Source: JAKFWF01 sp031374115 (GTDB taxonomy: Bacteria > Pseudomonadota > Alphaproteobacteria > Rhizobiales > Hyphomicrobiaceae). From it: a stretch of 64,000 bases of DNA. Under the pieces are notes generated by a model. The model saw only the letters and a list, made by a program, of their open reading frames with translations. It made no database searches and was not told where the DNA came from. Below, piece by piece: positions 52,853-61,086 of the stretch. The DNA lies in contig JANMNO010000071.1 in NCBI GenBank assembly GCA_031374115.1, positions 27,261 to 91,260 on the forward strand, read 5' to 3'. Both the position numbers and the translations under genes were made by a program. Position 1 is the stretch's first letter. Each line of letters opens with the position of its first letter.

Positions 52853-53533
52853 ATGCATTTCTATCCCACAGAGCGCACAGCGCTGTTCATCGATGGCGCA
52901 AATTTGTATGCGACCGCTAAAGCGCTTCAATTCGACATCGATTACAAACGATTGCTGACATTGTTCCGGCAAAAAGGCCACCTCGTCCGTGCGCTCTATT
53001 ACACCGCGCTGGTCGAGGACCAGGAATACTCGTCAATTCGGCCACTGGTCGATTGGTTGGATTACAACGGTTATACCATGGTCACCAAGCCAACCAAGGA
53101 GTTCACGGACTCCATGGGCCGCCGCAAGATCAAAGGCAATATGGATATCGAGCTTGCTGTCGATGCCATGCGCCTGTCCGAGAACCTCGACCATATCGTG
53201 TTGTTTTCCGGCGACGGGGATTTCAAGCCGCTGGTTTCTGCGTTACAGCAAAAGGCCAAGCGGGTGAGCGTGGTTTCGACACTGCAGACGCAGCCGCCAA
53301 TGGTCGCTGATGATCTTCGCCGGCAAGCCGATCAGTTCATCGATCTCGCCGATCTCGAGCAGATGATCTGTCGAGACCAGGGTACGCGCCCAGCATTGCC
53401 GACCTCTCGTCCGGTCGATCGGCCTGAGCGCGCAGTCGAACGTGCCTACACCGGCAGCCGGCGTGAAAACGTCGCGCGTGTTCCAGCTGAAGCGCCAGCC
53501 TATGGTGATCCGGACGATAGCGCGCTCGGCTGA
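52853..53533 (+). CDS. NYN-domain (LabA/DUF88) protein
   Basis: 226 residues. NYN nuclease fold: ALFIDGANLYATAKAL carries the first Asp, KGNMDIELAVDAM the second cluster, and VLFSGDGDFKPLVSAL the third. The PIN-like acidic site is therefore complete, which supports a role in RNA cleavage. The last 55 residues are Arg/Pro-rich and disordered. It starts a unit with the uracil-DNA glycosylase gene, two bases after its stop. Confidence 0.9.
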   Translation: MHFYPTERTALFIDGANLYATAKALQFDIDYKRLLTLFRQKGHLVRALYYTALVEDQEYSSIRPLVDWLDYNGYTMVTKPTKEFTDSMGRRKIKGNMDIELAVDAMRLSENLDHIVLFSGDGDFKPLVSALQQKAKRVSVVSTLQTQPPMVADDLRRQADQFIDLADLEQMICRDQGTRPALPTSRPVDRPERAVERAYTGSRRENVARVPAEAPAYGDPDDSALG

Positions 53534-53535
53534 GA

Positions 53536-54234
53536 GTGGTCGACCACCGTCACCACGCGAGGGTCGAGACACCCGACCAGCAGGCCGGGGTCGAAGCGCC
53601 CTTCGACTGCACGCTCTGTCCGCGGCTATCAAGCTTCCTTCGCGCCCAACGCGCGCTCGAACCGGCTTGGTATAACGGTCCCGTTCGCTCGTTCGGTGCT
53701 AGCAATGCTAAATTATTGATCGTCGGTTTGGCGCCCGGACTGAAGGGTGCTAACCGGACAGGGCGTCCGTTCACGGGCGACTATGCAGGTCACCTGCTCT
53801 ACGCAACGTTGCTCGAATTTGGCTTCGCCAGCGGCGTGTTCGAAGCTCGCGCGGACGACAGCCTGCGCCTCGTCGACACCATGATTACGAATGCTGTTCG
53901 TTGCGTTCCGCCGGAAAACAAACCTACGCCGGCCGAGATCAACACCTGCCGCCGGTTTCTCGACGCGCGCATCGCGGGACTGCCTCACTTACAGGTAATC
54001 CTAGCGCTCGGCCGGATCGCGCACGATTCGGTGTTGACCACCCTGCGCCAGCGAAAATCAGGTTTTGCTTTTGCACACGGCGCGCGTCATGCATTGACGC
54101 TCGGCGCTGGCCGGGAACTGGCATTGTACGACAGCTATCACTGCTCGCGCTACAACACCAACACCGGCCGCCTGACCACCGGGATGTTTCGCGACGTGTT
54201 CGGCGCAATCAAAGCCGAAATCAGACCGGGTTGA
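53536..54234 (+). CDS. Uracil-DNA glycosylase, family 5 (UDGb)
   Basis: 232 residues. Motif A GLAPGLKGANRTGRPFTGD is the family 5 form, with the intervening DTMITNAVRCVPPENKPTP. The late motif is YHCSRYNTNTGRLT. A CTLCP pair and Cys near AVRC suggest an iron-sulfur cluster. It removes uracil (and often hypoxanthine or xanthine) from DNA. GTG 53536 is used. It immediately follows the NYN gene, so a joint function in nucleic-acid quality control is possible. Its end overlaps the converging peroxiredoxin gene by 14 bases. Confidence 0.92.
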   Translation: MVDHRHHARVETPDQQAGVEAPFDCTLCPRLSSFLRAQRALEPAWYNGPVRSFGASNAKLLIVGLAPGLKGANRTGRPFTGDYAGHLLYATLLEFGFASGVFEARADDSLRLVDTMITNAVRCVPPENKPTPAEINTCRRFLDARIAGLPHLQVILALGRIAHDSVLTTLRQRKSGFAFAHGARHALTLGAGRELALYDSYHCSRYNTNTGRLTTGMFRDVFGAIKAEIRPG

Positions 54235-54805
54235 GTTGCAGCCAGCTGAGCACCTCGGCGGCATTACGATCTGGTGGAAACACGGGGTAGAACACTTGCG
54301 TGATGTGGCCATCATCAATGACGAGCGCCATTCTCTTGATCAGCGTAAGCCCCGCCACGGCGAGCGTCGGTAGCTGCATTGCTTTCGTGAGAGCCAAAGC
54401 TTCATCGGATAGTATTGGAAACGGCAAATGCAGGCGCGTCGCGAGCTCGCTTTGATATGACGTGTCTTGGCTCGAAAGTCCAAATACCTTGTTGGCTCCA
54501 GCAGCCTGAAGTTCGGCAAACAAGTCGCGAAATGCACAACTTTGCGGCGTGCATCCACGTGCTCCCGGAATCAAATCCCAATCGTCAACCACACTGATTT
54601 GGCCAGGCGTTCCCGTTCTGGGATAGGCGAACACAACCGTGCGGCCGGTTAGCTTGGCGAGCGAAACCAGCGCACCGTCCGTGGCCGCCAGCGCAATGTC
54701 TGCAAGCTTCGCCCCGATCAAATGTTTGGCTGCGCCATCGTCGACTGGTGCCGGGATCTTCGCCCAGTCAACCGACATTAAATCAGGCTGTGAATTGCTG
54801 ACCAT
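54221..54805 (-). CDS. Peroxiredoxin
   Basis: 194 residues. Thioredoxin-fold redoxin motifs: VVFAYPRTGTPG, then GARGCTPQSCAFRDL with Cys near the peroxidatic position, and PFPILSDEALALTKAM. It is an AhpC/TSA-like or Bcp-like peroxidase (substrate hydroperoxides). ATG 54805 has GGAGG at a good distance; a later ATG at 54778 is less supported. It lies downstream of soxD and the DsrE-like gene on the same strand, though the 63-base gap leaves operon membership open. Confidence 0.85.
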   Translation of the reverse strand: MVSNSQPDLMSVDWAKIPAPVDDGAAKHLIGAKLADIALAATDGALVSLAKLTGRTVVFAYPRTGTPGQISVVDDWDLIPGARGCTPQSCAFRDLFAELQAAGANKVFGLSSQDTSYQSELATRLHLPFPILSDEALALTKAMQLPTLAVAGLTLIKRMALVIDDGHITQVFYPVFPPDRNAAEVLSWLQLNPV

Positions 54806-54868
54806 TGACCCGCCTCCAGCGTTTCTTGCACCCATCAGTGCAACCGCTGCGGCGGTGGCGTCAAGATC

Positions 54869-55381
54869 TCAGCCGATCTTCATGTATACAAAGCCCTTCG
54901 ACTGGAGCGCTGCGACCGTTGCCACGCCCGACGGCACGAAGCTGATGAAGCCCGCGTTGCGAACTTTACCGCGATCGAGTTTCAAGCGCTGAAAGGTGAT
55001 GTCGCAAAGGTAGACTTTGAGACCATTCTTGGCGACGTTTTCGACACGCTCGAAAATGCTGGGATCGAGCACGTCGTCTTTCCAAGGCGAGGCGGCCCAA
55101 TCGGTGAGGAAGTAACGTACGCCGGCGCTATGGGCAACGATAGCCAGTTGGACCTCCAGCGGATTTCCGTAGACCGAATAGTGGTTCGAGATGTTGTTTA
55201 TGACTTGAGCGAAGCGAGGGGTCTCGCCAAAATCGCAATGATAAACACACGCGACATCCGCTTCCTTCATTATATCCGCCGGCTTGACCATCGAGGGTGC
55301 CGCATTCGCGCTCGTAGCGACGGTAGCGAAGCTCGCAACTGTCAAGCCGCCGACGACCGCGCGCCGATCGAAATTTGTCAT
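54869..55381 (-). CDS. Tat-exported DsrE-family protein of the sox locus
   Basis: 170 residues. MTNFDRRAVVGGLTVASFATVATSANAA is a Tat-type signal with RR. The mature domain has the DsrE/F-like fold: VAHSAGVRYFLTD, then VYLCDITFQRLKL with a central Cys in the usual position for sulfur transfer. Such proteins near sox genes may carry sulfur or shield the thiosulfate-loaded carrier (inference). ATG 55381 has GAAGGAAC upstream. It lies 66 bases after soxD on the same strand. Confidence 0.82.
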   Translation of the reverse strand: MTNFDRRAVVGGLTVASFATVATSANAAPSMVKPADIMKEADVACVYHCDFGETPRFAQVINNISNHYSVYGNPLEVQLAIVAHSAGVRYFLTDWAASPWKDDVLDPSIFERVENVAKNGLKVYLCDITFQRLKLDRGKVRNAGFISFVPSGVATVAALQSKGFVYMKIG

Positions 55382-55447
55382 GGTCTGTTCCTTCGATCTG
55401 TCATTCGAACCACCGTACAGCAAATACTGAACGCGGGAGCGCCGCCG

Positions 55448-56113
55448 TTAATCCACTTTCGGACCCGTCTTGATGTCCGGCGTTACTGCCAAAGTCTGCG
55501 CCCGGTTGAGCACTACTGTTTCCTTCTTGCAGTTCTTCATACACGGCTTGCGCTTCCAGAACTGTTTTTCCGCCACTTCCCGATCATCGTCGTAGAACTG
55601 GCCGGCATTCGGCATCTTGATCGCCGGCAACGTCGCGCGGCTGAGTTCAAATTTTAAGTCGGGGATGATGTCGTTCAGGTGCAGCACGTAGGCTGTCACT
55701 GCATACAGCTCATCGTTGCTCAAAGATTGCGCGTTGCCGAACGGCATGGCGCGTTTGATGTAATCGAACACTGTCGACGCATAGGGCCAGTAGGAGCCGA
55801 TGGTCTTTTCCGGGCGGTCGTGCTTCAGCGTGCCAATGCCACCGGCCAGCACCGGCCATCTGTCCCGGCCTTCGCCGAATTCGCCATGACACGATGCGCA
55901 CTGCGATTGGAAAATATCCTCGCCTTGCGCAGCTGTGCCTTGCCCCGGCGGCAACCCTTTGCCATCGGGACGCACGTCGACGTCCCAGCCCGTGATTTCT
56001 TCCGATAACGCCTCGCGACCCATACCGAGCTTCTGAGCGGAAGCAATACCACCCGCGCCGGCCGCAACCAGCAGAACACAGGCAGCCGTGCGAAGATTAC
56101 GAAATCTCAACAT
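55448..56113 (-). CDS. soxD: Sulfur dehydrogenase cytochrome subunit SoxD
   Basis: 221 residues with a signal peptide (cut near GIASAQ). One c-type heme site, CASCH (about 74-78), lies in QCASCHGEFGEGRDRWP; the Met ligand is probably in RAMPFGNAQ. It is shorter than the two-heme Paracoccus SoxD and resembles the one-heme form of many Hyphomicrobiales. It would take electrons from SoxC. ATG 56113 overlaps the soxC 3' end by 17 bases, so translation is coupled. Confidence 0.93.
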   Translation of the reverse strand: MLRFRNLRTAACVLLVAAGAGGIASAQKLGMGREALSEEITGWDVDVRPDGKGLPPGQGTAAQGEDIFQSQCASCHGEFGEGRDRWPVLAGGIGTLKHDRPEKTIGSYWPYASTVFDYIKRAMPFGNAQSLSNDELYAVTAYVLHLNDIIPDLKFELSRATLPAIKMPNAGQFYDDDREVAEKQFWKRKPCMKNCKKETVVLNRAQTLAVTPDIKTGPKVD

Positions 56114-57401
56114 TTTCGGTCTCCCCGTTTGCTCGCACGAGCCACGTTTGAATTCCGTTGTTGTGGTAGATATTGTTGACGCCACGTAACTTTCGGAGCT
56201 CGTCCTTGGTCGGTTGCACATAGCCGGTCTCATCATGCGCTCGCGACTGCACGAGCAACTCCTGACCCTGCCAGTCGAAGTCGACATAAAAGCGGGTCAG
56301 TGACTTATCGAGCACGAGGCCATCGATGCGGGCCTCACTCCAATTCTTCCCGCCATCGAGCGTCACGTCGACCCGAGGCACCCGGCCGCGTCCCGACCAC
56401 GCAAGCCCAGACAGCACGTTGCGACCTTTGACCAGGAGCGGCGCTTCGGGTGATGGGTTGGTCACCACCGACTTCGCGTCCATGACGTAGGTAAACCGGC
56501 GGGCGCGGCCGTCCTCCATAAGGGTCGTGTACTTCGACGTCTCTTCATGCGTGTGCCACGGCTGATCGCCGACTTCGATCCGGCGCAGCCACTTGACCCA
56601 CAAATTGCCTTCCCATCCCGGCACGACGAGGCGGACGGGGTAGCCTTGCTCGGTCCGCAGCGCCTCACCGTTCATCTTGAAGGCGACGAGGCAATCCTTC
56701 ATCGCTTTCTCGACCGGGATGGATCGGGTCATCGCGGCCGAGTCGGCCCCCTCGGCCAGTATCCATTTACCGGCTGGCTTGACGCCGGCTTCATCCAGCA
56801 GCGTCTTCAACCGCACGCCGGTGTACATCACGTTGTGGATCATACCGTGCGTGAACTGGCAGCTATTGAGCTGGGCGCCGCGCCACTCCATGCCGGAATT
56901 GGCCGCGCACTCCAAAAAATTTATCCGGTTGATCCGCGGCATCCGCATGATATCGCCAACGGTGAAGATCAGCGGCTTGTCGACGAGGCCATGGATCATC
57001 AGCCGGTGATCGATGGGATTGATCTCGGCTGCACCTCCGTGATGACGCTCGAAACACAAACCGTTCGGCGTGATGATGCCGTCAAGCGCGTGCAGCGGCG
57101 TGAAGTTGACCGAACTCTCGCGCGAGGGCGTCAGCCATTCGACGTCGCGGCGCACCACGTGCTTTTCAAATTTGGATGGCTTGCCATAAGGGTGGGTGGC
57201 CACACCGTCGCCAAGCACCTTTGTCCAATCGGGCACGTTCGGCGGCAAGTTTTTCGGATTGGCGGACGTCGCGACCTTTGCGGTATCGGCCGCGTCGGCC
57301 AGACCCGCACCGGCGACGATACCGCCGGCGGCCGTGCCTAAGAATGCGCGCCGAGACGAGTTGAAAATGCCTGTCTCGCGGGCTTTGGTCCGCTTTGCCA
57401 T
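56097..57401 (-). CDS. soxC: Sulfur dehydrogenase molybdenum subunit SoxC
   Basis: 434 residues. A twin-arginine signal (NSSRRAFLGTAAGGIVAGAG) is visible. The sulfite-oxidase fold follows: the Mo-binding Cys is in NFLECAANSGMEWRG, with YTGVRLKTLLDEAGV and GYPVRLVVPGWEGNLWVKWL around it. C-terminal dimerisation block: GLAWSGRGRVPRVDVTLDGG. SoxCD oxidises the sulfane sulfur on SoxY with six electrons, so no sulfur globules are needed. ATG 57401 has GGAGGAG upstream; it starts 11 bases after soxB. Confidence 0.96.
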   Translation of the reverse strand: MAKRTKARETGIFNSSRRAFLGTAAGGIVAGAGLADAADTAKVATSANPKNLPPNVPDWTKVLGDGVATHPYGKPSKFEKHVVRRDVEWLTPSRESSVNFTPLHALDGIITPNGLCFERHHGGAAEINPIDHRLMIHGLVDKPLIFTVGDIMRMPRINRINFLECAANSGMEWRGAQLNSCQFTHGMIHNVMYTGVRLKTLLDEAGVKPAGKWILAEGADSAAMTRSIPVEKAMKDCLVAFKMNGEALRTEQGYPVRLVVPGWEGNLWVKWLRRIEVGDQPWHTHEETSKYTTLMEDGRARRFTYVMDAKSVVTNPSPEAPLLVKGRNVLSGLAWSGRGRVPRVDVTLDGGKNWSEARIDGLVLDKSLTRFYVDFDWQGQELLVQSRAHDETGYVQPTKDELRKLRGVNNIYHNNGIQTWLVRANGETENVEIS

Positions 57402-57412
57402 AACACTCCTCC

Positions 57413-59104
57413 TCAGATTCCGATGAGCTTCACGGCGTCGTTTGGTTTGATGTCGACGGTCTTGACGTTTGCAAGATGCTTTTCGATCACCTGCCAGATC
57501 GGTGGGCCTTCGGTACCTTCGTTGACGCTTGCCCAGCCCGCGACCACGTACGAGCGCGAGACGTCGATTGGCTTGCCTGACTTCATCGCCGTCATGTTGG
57601 AAATGCGCCGTCCGGGCCCCGCCGCCACATCGAGCGTGAAGCCGAGGCCGCCGGTTCGCACCATGTCGCCGCCCTGTTGGTAATAGGGGTCGGGGTTGAA
57701 CAAGTTGTCCGCCACATCCTCGAGAATTTCCTTGATGCGCGCACCCGTCATTGTGGTGCGATAGCAATTCGGATAGCTCACCGCACAGCCGTTGGTGACA
57801 TCCTCGAACGTGATGTCCTGGCCCGGCAAAATGCTGTTGCCCCAGCGGATGCCAGGTGACAGCGAAATCTCAGCGTCGCGCTCGGCAAGCATGGCGCTGC
57901 AATAGAGATCGTCGAGCGTGCCGGCATTGTTGCCGCGGCGATACAGCAGCCCGCTGGTCCGTCCGAGCACGCGCGACAGATCAGCCGCATACGGTTTGCG
58001 CACCTGCGTAATCTTCGCTGCCATCTCGGCATCCGGCGTGATCCAATCCGAGAAAATCGGGATCAGGCGAAAACGGAAGTCCTTGATCGCTTTGCCTTGC
58101 ACATCGAGATCCAACCGTGACACGAACTTGCCGTGACTGCCCGATGAGACCAGAAGCGTCTTGCCGACCCGGATGGCCTCAGGCACGGCATCGTGCGTGT
58201 GTCCGGTCAGGATGACATCGATGCCGTTGACGAGGCGCGCCATCTTGCGATCGACATCGAAGCCGTTGTGCGACAGCAGGACGACGAGGTCGGCACCGGC
58301 GGCACGCACTGCATCGACTTGCTTCTGCATATCATCGTCGCGAATGCCGAACGTCCATTTCGGGATCATCCAGCGTGGATTGGCGATCGGCGTAAACGGG
58401 AACGCCTGTCCGATGACCGCGATCTTGACGCTGCCGCGTTCGAAAATTCTATACGGCTCGAACACCGGATCGTTGAACTCGGACTCGCGCATGTTCTGGG
58501 CAAGAAACGGGAAGTCGAGCTTCCCCGCGATCTCCTGAACGCGTTTTTCACCTAACGTGAATTCCCAGTGTCCGGTCATTGCATCCGGCTTCAATAGCGC
58601 CATGCAATCGACCATGTCCTGGCCCTGGGTTTGCAGCGCCGACCAGCTGTTCGTCCAGGTGTCGCCGCCATCGAGCATTAACACTTTCTCGCCGCGCGAA
58701 GCTCTGATCGATTTGACGACGGTTGCGATCCGGTCGAGGCCACCCATCCGCCCGTAGTTTTTTGCCAGCTCGGAAAAATCGAGATCGGTCAGCGCGTGCG
58801 CCAATGCCGACTTCGGCTGAATGCCGAACGACTTCAGAAATGCATGGCCGGTGAGATGCGGCACGAGCCCTTTGGCCTCGCCCACGCCGACATTGACGCT
58901 GGGCTCGCGGAAATACAGCGGCATCAGCTGCCCGTGAATGTCGGTAATGTGGACCAGCGTGACATTGCCGACCGCGTCGAACTTCAGCAGTTCGTCTTGC
59001 GTCAAGCGGCCTTGCGAAGCGGCTCGTCCAAGAGGTCCGATGCCGGTCGACGCAATGGCGGATGCGGCAAGTGCTGCCTGAGTAAACTCCCGTCGCGTGA
59101 TCAT
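57413..59104 (-). CDS. soxB: Thiosulfohydrolase SoxB
   Basis: 563 residues. Tat signal MITRREFTQAALAASAIAS; 5'-nucleotidase-like fold with HITDIHGQLMPLYFREPS, LDGGDTW, MTGHWEFTLG (SoxB-specific form of the GNHE motif) and LLSHNGFDVDRKMA, GHTHDAVPEA. It hydrolyses the terminal sulfonate from SoxY-bound thiosulfate. It is separated from soxZ by a terminator and has its own upstream promoter-like region. ATG 59104 is used. Confidence 0.97.
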   Translation of the reverse strand: MITRREFTQAALAASAIASTGIGPLGRAASQGRLTQDELLKFDAVGNVTLVHITDIHGQLMPLYFREPSVNVGVGEAKGLVPHLTGHAFLKSFGIQPKSALAHALTDLDFSELAKNYGRMGGLDRIATVVKSIRASRGEKVLMLDGGDTWTNSWSALQTQGQDMVDCMALLKPDAMTGHWEFTLGEKRVQEIAGKLDFPFLAQNMRESEFNDPVFEPYRIFERGSVKIAVIGQAFPFTPIANPRWMIPKWTFGIRDDDMQKQVDAVRAAGADLVVLLSHNGFDVDRKMARLVNGIDVILTGHTHDAVPEAIRVGKTLLVSSGSHGKFVSRLDLDVQGKAIKDFRFRLIPIFSDWITPDAEMAAKITQVRKPYAADLSRVLGRTSGLLYRRGNNAGTLDDLYCSAMLAERDAEISLSPGIRWGNSILPGQDITFEDVTNGCAVSYPNCYRTTMTGARIKEILEDVADNLFNPDPYYQQGGDMVRTGGLGFTLDVAAGPGRRISNMTAMKSGKPIDVSRSYVVAGWASVNEGTEGPPIWQVIEKHLANVKTVDIKPNDAVKLIGI

Positions 59105-59132
59105 GAACTATCCTAGAATGAAACACTCAACC

Positions 59133-59152
59133 ATATGCGAATACTTACATAT
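59133..59152 (-). promoter_or_regulatory. Imperfect palindrome upstream of soxB
   Basis: ATATGTAAGTATTCGCATAT on the minus strand matches its reverse complement at 14 of 20 positions, with perfect ATATG/CATAT arms. It ends about 29 bases upstream of the soxB start and contains TATTCGCATAT, similar to TATTCATAT upstream of soxA/soxY. It is a candidate site for the ArsR-type regulator of this locus (inference). Confidence 0.45.
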
Positions 59153-59162
59153 TTCGAGCAAC

Positions 59163-59192
59163 AAAAAAGCCTGACAACCGAGGCTGTCAGGC
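59163..59192 (-). terminator. Rho-independent terminator after soxYZ
   Basis: On the minus strand GCCTGACA pairs with TGTCAGGC around an eight-base loop, followed by six T. It lies 12 bases after the soxZ stop and before soxB, so soxYZ transcription should largely end here and soxBCD need its own promoter or read-through. Confidence 0.88.
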
Positions 59193-59204
59193 CAGTAGCG
59201 AAAG

Positions 59205-59531
59205 TCAACCGATCGCGATTTTCTGCTCGGCCTTGTAGACGGAGCCATCGTCGTCGGTCCACGTGAACTCGAATGTGCCAGCTTCGGGCACTTTCACGAA
59301 AAACGACTGATATGGATTGGCCGAGATCGCCGGATGCCAATCCGCGCGAAAGATCTCCTTGCCGTTGAACTTCGCAGCGAACGCCTTGATGATCTTGCGC
59401 GGGATCACCTTGCCATCCTTGTCTTTGCGATTGCCGGATTCCATCTCGTGACTGATCAACGTCTTTACTTCGATGACTTCGCCTGCCTTGGCCGCGGCCG
59501 GCATTCTGACGCGGGGAGTGGGGGTCGCCAT
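59205..59531 (-). CDS. soxZ: Sulfur carrier complex subunit SoxZ
   Basis: 108 residues, an immunoglobulin-like domain without signal peptide. RVRMPAAAKAGEVIEVKTLISHEMESG, KIIKAFAAKFNGKEIFRADWHPAISANPY and TFEFTWTDDDGSVYKAEQKIAI are the SoxZ pattern. It pairs with SoxY and is exported with it by the Tat system. ATG 59531 has GAGGACC upstream; an in-frame ATG five codons earlier is possible. Confidence 0.96.
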   Translation of the reverse strand: MATPTPRVRMPAAAKAGEVIEVKTLISHEMESGNRKDKDGKVIPRKIIKAFAAKFNGKEIFRADWHPAISANPYQSFFVKVPEAGTFEFTWTDDDGSVYKAEQKIAIG

Positions 59532-59582
59532 GGTGTAGGTCCTCACAGAAGCTTATGATTTGAAACGATTTCGTGTCGACCG

Positions 59583-60050
59583 CTAGCCGCCGCAGCCGCC
59601 GATCGTAACCTTCACTTCGCGCTTCGTTGTAAACAGTTTGCCGTCCGACATCTCCGCCACCGCAACGATGTTCTGCGTCTGCGCCAACCGCATGCGGATC
59701 TGTACGGTTGCCTTTGGCATCATCGGTGTGAAGTAGAACGAAGCTACGCCAGGATTTGGATTACCATCGGCAAACACATGCAATGCCTTCACAAAGTCTG
59801 CCTCGGACATCGGGCTTTCCACGTCCACGCCTAGCGGAACGACGAGCCCGTTCTCGGCGATCGATGGCAGGTCCAGCTTGATCTTGCCGTCGGCCAGCGT
59901 CTTGCCCGCGTAGAGCTTTTGGATTTCAGCTTCCACTTGCGCAGGTGCCGCCATCGCGAGACGAGGGCCGAGCAGCACCAGCGCCGCGGCAACGCTACCG
60001 CTGATCATTACGCCCCTGCGGTCCATTGTCTTTCGATCATCATGCGCCAT
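59583..60050 (-). CDS. soxY: Sulfur carrier protein SoxY
   Basis: 155 residues. Tat-like leader with DRRGVMISGSVAAALVLLG. The C-terminus is KVTIGGCGG: the invariant carrier Cys at the end of the GGCGG swinging arm. The substrate thiosulfate is bound there covalently by SoxAX. It is followed by soxZ, 51 bases later. ATG 60050 has GGGAG upstream. Confidence 0.97.
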   Translation of the reverse strand: MAHDDRKTMDRRGVMISGSVAAALVLLGPRLAMAAPAQVEAEIQKLYAGKTLADGKIKLDLPSIAENGLVVPLGVDVESPMSEADFVKALHVFADGNPNPGVASFYFTPMMPKATVQIRMRLAQTQNIVAVAEMSDGKLFTTKREVKVTIGGCGG

Positions 60051-60212
60051 GAAGGTGCTCCCGATAGCAAAATGTTTTTCAGTCCGCTTGGCCGGCCTCA
60101 AAATGGCGACCGCGCATCCCTTGTCATATTCATATTTTTAAATGTAATGTTTGATCAAACGCAAGGGCAAAGTTGCGAAGGCGCGGCTGAACCGGATCGA
60201 CGAGGAGAACAC
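60051..60212. promoter_or_regulatory. Divergent sox promoter region with AT-rich and palindromic elements
   Basis: The 162 bases between soxY and soxA starts contain an AT-rich block ATATTCATATTTTTAAATGT (60126-60145) and a perfect 12-base palindrome GTTTGATCAAAC (60149-60160). The first shares the TATTC/CATAT form with the soxB upstream site. Promoters in both directions and an operator of the locus regulator are likely here; exact -35/-10 boxes are not clear. Confidence 0.55.
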
Positions 60213-61070
60213 ATGCGAGGCCGACACTGCGGGACGTGGATCAACAAGTGGTGGCGTAGCGCTGCGATGCTTCTCGTCTCGCTGGCATTGCCGGCCGGGC
60301 TCGCGCACGCGCAGGCCACCGCGCAAGACAGCGAGAAAGAGATCGAACGTTATCGCGCGATGATCTCCGATCCATTCTCAAACCCAGGCTTTCTCAATGT
60401 CGATCGCGGTGAAATCCTTTGGAGAAAAACCGGCGGGACTAACAATGTTTCGCTCGAAGCATGCGATCTTGGCCTGGGCGCGGGCAAACTCGTAGGTGCC
60501 TATACGAAGTTGCCGCGCTACTTCGCCGATGCGGATCGCGTAATGGATCTCGAGCAGCGGCTGCTGTGGTGCATGGAGAAGGTGCAGGGCGCTGACACCA
60601 AGGATGTAGTCAAGCGGCGCTTCTCGGGCCCAGGCGTCGCCTCCGACATGGAGGACCTCGTGGCCTTCATCGCCAACAAGTCGAACGGCACCAAGCTGGA
60701 ACCGCAATTGAAACACCCCAAAGAGCAGGAGATACTGGCGATCGGCGAAGCCATGTTTTACCGGCGTGCGTCGATCAGCGACTTCTCATGCGCGACCTGC
60801 CACGCCGAGGATGGCAAGCGGATCCGCCTACAGGGGCTTCCTAATTTTTCGAAGCCTGGCAAACCGGCGCAGGAAACCATGGGCTCATGGCCAACCTATC
60901 GCGTCTCACAAAGCCAACTTCGAACGATGCAACACCGTCTTTGGGACTGCTATCGGCAGATGCGCATGCCGGCGCCCGATTATGCGTCTGACGGCCTCAC
61001 CGCACTTACGATGTATCTGAATACACAAGCCGCCGGGGCCGAGTTGACCGTGCCCTCGATCAAGCGTTAA
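60213..61070 (+). CDS. soxA: SoxA, diheme-family c-type cytochrome with one heme site
   Basis: 285 residues with a signal peptide (cut near AHAQ). Only one CxxCH is present, SCATCHAEDG (about 191-200); the position of the first heme has LEACDLGLGAG and an unpaired Cys in LLWCMEK, as in the SoxA branch that replaced it by a disulfide. The ligand Cys is in LWDCYRQMRMPAP. With SoxX it forms the S-S bond between thiosulfate and SoxY. ATG 60213 has GAGGAG upstream; the long in-frame upstream sequence overlaps soxY and is not coding. Confidence 0.95.
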   Translation: MRGRHCGTWINKWWRSAAMLLVSLALPAGLAHAQATAQDSEKEIERYRAMISDPFSNPGFLNVDRGEILWRKTGGTNNVSLEACDLGLGAGKLVGAYTKLPRYFADADRVMDLEQRLLWCMEKVQGADTKDVVKRRFSGPGVASDMEDLVAFIANKSNGTKLEPQLKHPKEQEILAIGEAMFYRRASISDFSCATCHAEDGKRIRLQGLPNFSKPGKPAQETMGSWPTYRVSQSQLRTMQHRLWDCYRQMRMPAPDYASDGLTALTMYLNTQAAGAELTVPSIKR

Positions 61071-61086
61071 GGCGCAGGAAACACAG

